Shown: in pieces, positions 6,971 to 9,304 of the stretch
Numbering within the stretch: position 1 is the stretch's first letter
How the letters are laid out: each line of letters starts with the position of its first letter
Source of the DNA: Propionivibrio sp.
GTDB taxonomy: Bacteria; Pseudomonadota; Gammaproteobacteria; Burkholderiales; Rhodocyclaceae
Length of the DNA stretch: 9,304 bases
Assembly: GCA_017990155.1 (NCBI GenBank)
Contig: JAGNOM010000087.1
Coordinates: 1-9,304 of the forward strand
Direction of reading: 5' to 3'
Notes under the pieces: model-generated
Told to the model about the DNA's origin: nothing
The model's database searches: none
What the model saw: the letters and a program-made list of their open reading frames with translations, nothing else
Program-made: the position numbers and the translations under genes

Positions 6971-7113
6971 GACTGGCCAAAATTGCAGTATCGGAGGGCT
7001 AAACAGTTTCGATTGGCGGTGCTACAGTAGCCACACAGGCTTTCGGTTTCGTTGTTTTTTTCAACCATGCTGGCGCCCCGGCGGGTCGTCAGGAACAGAG
7101 GGAGGGCACGATC
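6965..7113. other. Intergenic region between aroC and the YdcH gene
   Basis: These 149 bp hold the T-run after aroC and, at the right end, a strong ribosome binding site. A promoter for the ydcH unit would be expected here; TTGACT (6969-6974) resembles a -35 element, but no -10 hexamer lies at a proper distance. I see no other gene. Confidence 0.4.
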
Positions 7114-7365
7114 ATGCAAGTCGAGCACCATGAGCTTCACCGCGAGTTCCCCGAATTTCTGGATGTGATGCAAGTGTTGAGGAACTCGGACAGCAGCTTT
7201 AGCCAAATGTTTGATGAATATCACTCCCTGACCAGTCAGGTCGAGCAACTCGAAGAAGAAGATGTTCCGGTCGATGACTTTACGATCGAAACCATGAAAA
7301 AGAAGCGCGTCAAGCTCAAGGACTCGATGTACAAAATGCTGGTCGCTCACAAGAGCAGCCACTGA
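7114..7365 (+). CDS. YdcH/DUF465-family small helical protein
   Basis: The product is 83 residues and matches the YdcH-like (DUF465) pattern: an N-terminal HHELHREFPEF segment, a helix with HSLTSQVEQLEEE, and a C-terminal helix KKKRVKLKDSMYKMLVAH. The pattern predicts a short helical hairpin or coiled coil with no signal peptide or membrane segment, so a cytoplasmic location is expected. The family has no well-established function. The start is well supported: GAGGGAGGG at 7098-7106, seven bases before the ATG, is one of the strongest ribosome binding sites in the window, which suggests high translation. It precedes the MFS transporter by 93 bp, with hairpins in the gap. Confidence 0.88.
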   Translation: MQVEHHELHREFPEFLDVMQVLRNSDSSFSQMFDEYHSLTSQVEQLEEEDVPVDDFTIETMKKKRVKLKDSMYKMLVAHKSSH

Positions 7366-7389
7366 AGACCCTCTGACCTGGCGCCGGAT

Positions 7390-7431
7390 AATCAAATCGG
7401 TGCCATCGAATTTCCCCCGAATCCGATTGAT
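7390..7431 (+). repeat. Inverted repeat (stem with one bulge) in the ydcH-MFS gap
   Basis: ATCAAATCGG (7391-7400) can pair with CCGATTGAT (7423-7431), forming nine base pairs with a single bulged A (7395) and a 22-base loop. It lies 25 bp after the ydcH stop and immediately before the larger hairpin at 7433-7468. Alone it is unremarkable; together they make the gap unusually structured. Confidence 0.45.
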
Positions 7432-7432
7432 G

Positions 7433-7468
7433 AATGATGCGTCCGGTAGAATTGCCGGATGCATCATT
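7433..7468 (+). promoter_or_regulatory. Long hairpin enclosing the MFS start codon
   Basis: Bases 7433-7448 pair with 7453-7468 to give a 16-bp stem (14 Watson-Crick pairs and two G-T/U wobbles at 7441/7460 and 7447/7454) and a tetraloop GAAT. The right arm contains the MFS start codon (7459-7461). In RNA it would hide the initiation region; as DNA it is a near-perfect dyad that could bind a regulator. It is followed by TTTT (7467-7470), so a terminator for the ydcH message is an alternative reading. Confidence 0.6.
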
Positions 7469-8637
7469 TTCCCTATTGGCGGCTTTCCGCCTACTACTTC
7501 TTCTATTTCGCCTTCCTCGGCGTTTTTTCGCCCTATTTCGGCCTCTATCTCCAGTCACGGTCGTTTTCTGCGTGGGATATCGGTCTATTGATGTCGCAGA
7601 TGCAGTTGATGCGCCTGTTTGGTCCCTATGTGTGGGGTGCGTTGGCCGATCGTCTTGGAAAGCGATTGTTTGTAATCCGGCTGACATCGATCGGGACGCT
7701 CGTCGCGTTCTCCGCGTTCTTCTGGATTAGCCGCTTCGATGCCTACATGGCGGCGATGGCGATTCTTGCCTTCTTCTGGTCGGCTTCGCTGCCTCTGGTC
7801 GAGGCACTGACTTTTGACCATCTGCGCGAGAATGCGGCGCGCTACAGCCGGGTCAGGCTATGGGGATCGGTCGGGTTCATCGTTGCTGTGCTCGCTTCCG
7901 GGGCATTGCTTGATTTTCTACCACTGGACGCAGTGCTCTGGTTTACGGTGGTATCGCTGGTCGCAATCGTTGCCAGCTCGATGGCCGTGCCTGACGCGCT
8001 GTCGCATCAGTCGCACGAGGGGGCAACGCCGGTGGCCGCCATCCTGGCGCTGCCGAGTGTTCGCGCGCTGCTGGCGGCTGGCTTGTGCATGCAGGCGGCG
8101 CACGGCGCGATGAACATCTTCTACTCGATCTACATCGCCGGATTGGGCTACAGCAAGTCGGTTGTCGGCGGATTGTTCTCGCTTGGCGTGGTGGCGGAAA
8201 TCGCGATGTTCTTCTTCATGTCGCGCGTGATGCGCCGCTACAGCCTGCGGCGCATCCTGATCGTCAGTTTCTCCGTCGCGGTCGGGCGTTTCCTGCTGAT
8301 CGCCTGGTGTGCCACTTTGCCGGTGCTGATTTTTGCCCAGATCTTGCACAGTCTGACATTCGGGGCATTCCATGCAGCGTCAATTGCGGCGATCAATCAC
8401 TGGTTCCGCGGGAGCGCGCGCGCGCGTGGGCAGGCGCTGTATTCGAGCGTGGCGTTTGGTGCCGGGGGGCTACTTGGCGGGCTGGTCAGCGGCTGGTCGT
8501 GGGATCATCTCGGCGGCGGGATGGCATTTACGCTCAGTTCGCTCTTTGCACTGATCGGCCTGGTCCTGATCGTCAAGTGGGTGCGTATGAATGAAGCGGA
8601 AGAACCACGAGAGTCGAACATTGTCGACGCCTCATAA
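7459..8637 (+). CDS. MFS transporter, MFS_1-like/HcaT-like
   Basis: The product is 392 residues with about 12 hydrophobic helices, an inner-membrane major facilitator superfamily protein. Helix 1 follows immediately (WRLSAYYFFYFAFLGVFSPY). The loop between helices 2 and 3 carries motif A, GALADRLGKR at 60-69. The segment RVRLWGSVGF at 131-140 is characteristic of the MFS_1-like group that includes the E. coli 3-phenylpropionate transporter HcaT and nucleoside symporters. The substrate cannot be inferred. The start is forced: a TAG at 7447-7449 closes the frame upstream and 7459 is the only start codon before helix 1. There is no good Shine-Dalgarno sequence, and the start codon lies in a hairpin. 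The M48 gene follows after 17 bp, suggesting co-transcription. Confidence 0.92.
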   Translation: MHHFPYWRLSAYYFFYFAFLGVFSPYFGLYLQSRSFSAWDIGLLMSQMQLMRLFGPYVWGALADRLGKRLFVIRLTSIGTLVAFSAFFWISRFDAYMAAMAILAFFWSASLPLVEALTFDHLRENAARYSRVRLWGSVGFIVAVLASGALLDFLPLDAVLWFTVVSLVAIVASSMAVPDALSHQSHEGATPVAAILALPSVRALLAAGLCMQAAHGAMNIFYSIYIAGLGYSKSVVGGLFSLGVVAEIAMFFFMSRVMRRYSLRRILIVSFSVAVGRFLLIAWCATLPVLIFAQILHSLTFGAFHAASIAAINHWFRGSARARGQALYSSVAFGAGGLLGGLVSGWSWDHLGGGMAFTLSSLFALIGLVLIVKWVRMNEAEEPRESNIVDAS

Positions 8638-8654
8638 CCTGTTCGGGGGAAAGC

Positions 8655-9304
8655 ATGAATCGTAGAGTCTCAAGAACCAGTCTGGCGGCCGTGGTGGCCG
8701 TCATCGTCGCCGCCGGCTGCGCGACGACGAACACGACGAGCGGCGGCGCCGTCGGTGTGAATCGGCAGCAAACGATGCTCGTCTCGTCTTCGGAGATCAA
8801 CAGTCAGGCGGCGAAGGCCTACCAGGACACGATCAGCGAAGCGCGTACGAAGAAGACGCTGAATCGCAATCCGGCGGATCTGACGCGCGTGCGGGCCATC
8901 GCCGCTAGACTGATTCCGGTAACCTCGGTGTTTCGAACGGATGCGCCCGGCTGGCGCTGGGAATCCAACGTGATCACGTCGGATGAACTCAATGCCTGGT
9001 GTATGCCGGGTGGCAAGATCGCGGTCTACACGGGCTTGATCTACAAACTGAACATTACCGACGACGAACTCGCCGCCGTGATGGGGCACGAAATTGCTCA
9101 CGCCCTGCGCGAGCACGGGCGCGAGAAAGCCGGTCAGGCAACCGGAGTAGGGATCGCAGCAGCCATCGGCGGTGTGGTCGGTGCCTATTACGGAATCGAT
9201 GCGAATGTCGGGCAGTCTGTCCTCGGCGCCGTCGGCGAACTGGCGTTCATGCGGCCGAATTCGCGGGGAATGGAGCAGGAGGCGGATCGCATGGGGGTCG
9301 AACT
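8655..9304 (+). CDS. M48-family zinc metalloprotease, predicted lipoprotein (LoiP/YggG-like), C-terminus outside window
   Basis: The frame runs from the ATG at 8655 to the right edge, giving 216 complete codons and no stop. The N-terminus MNRRVSRTSL is followed by a hydrophobic stretch and a lipobox ending AAGC with C22, so the mature protein should be lipid-anchored in the envelope. The M48 core shows GGKIAVYTGLI, zinc motif HEIAH (H145, E146, H149) in AAVMGHEIAHALREH, and the third-ligand region MEQEADRMG with E209. E. coli relatives include LoiP and BepA, which process or remove damaged outer-membrane proteins. A lipoprotein with this domain fits LoiP best, but without the C-terminus I cannot exclude another subgroup. 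GGGGGA (8645-8650) is a modest ribosome binding site. The 17-bp gap from the MFS gene suggests one operon. Confidence 0.9.
   Translation, partial: MNRRVSRTSLAAVVAVIVAAGCATTNTTSGGAVGVNRQQTMLVSSSEINSQAAKAYQDTISEARTKKTLNRNPADLTRVRAIAARLIPVTSVFRTDAPGWRWESNVITSDELNAWCMPGGKIAVYTGLIYKLNITDDELAAVMGHEIAHALREHGREKAGQATGVGIAAAIGGVVGAYYGIDANVGQSVLGAVGELAFMRPNSRGMEQEADRMGVE

Noticed and set aside
6961..7467. A 168-codon minus-strand frame opposite ydcH
   Set aside because: It is antisense to a gene with family signature and a strong ribosome binding site. No motif was recognised in the minus-strand product.
1..9304. Search for CRISPR repeats, tRNA or rRNA genes, insertion-sequence ends and toxin-antitoxin or phage-defence genes
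   Set aside because: No regularly spaced repeats, no cloverleaf or rRNA-like segment, no transposase motif and no defence-type domain was seen. All large genes are explained by common families.

Overview
The window is ordinary-looking, gene-dense, GC-rich bacterial chromosome. Protein families, compact gene packing and sequence flavour suggest a betaproteobacterium, possibly Rhodocyclales-like. That placement is inference from general resemblance and was not tested by any search. I see no rRNA, tRNA, CRISPR array, insertion sequence or phage gene.

Layout. (1) Positions 1-1272 carry a minus-strand pair: an EamA/DMT-family membrane transporter followed, through an ATGA stop/start overlap, by an Ada/Ogt-type gene (AraC-like helix-turn-helix plus the start of an alkyltransferase region) cut off by the left window edge. 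(2) Positions 1426-3419 carry a plus-strand two-component system: an OmpR-family response regulator of the QseB/PmrA type and its membrane histidine kinase, also joined by an ATGA overlap. (3) Positions 3427-3969 (minus) encode an RNA 2',3'-cyclic phosphodiesterase (ThpR/LigT), tail to tail with the kinase and only 7 bp away. (4) Positions 4142-5620 (plus) encode a periplasmic HtrA/Do-family protease with a full catalytic triad and two PDZ domains. Its promoter region holds a direct repeat (CTTAAG-N5-TTTAAG) that looks like a PmrA/QseB-type binding box. (5) After htrA come a perfect 16-bp hairpin, a possible small Lys/Pro-rich minus-strand reading frame, and then aroC (chorismate synthase, 5879-6964). 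(6) Positions 7114-8637 hold a YdcH/DUF465 small protein and an MFS_1-like/HcaT-like transporter whose start codon sits inside a long hairpin. (7) From 8655 to the right edge is the N-terminal part of an M48-family lipoprotein metalloprotease (LoiP/YggG-like).

How the parts may work together. The clearest functional hypothesis is an envelope-stress circuit: the two-component system at 1426-3419 may control the HtrA protease at 4142-5620 through the repeat at 4042-4058. The M48 lipoprotease at the right edge is another envelope quality-control enzyme, but nothing in the sequence ties it to that circuit. aroC is housekeeping (last step of the shikimate pathway). I did not find a clearly novel multi-gene system. 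The items worth a second look are mainly regulatory: the box before htrA, the hairpin over the MFS start codon, and the unexplained small reading frame between htrA and aroC.
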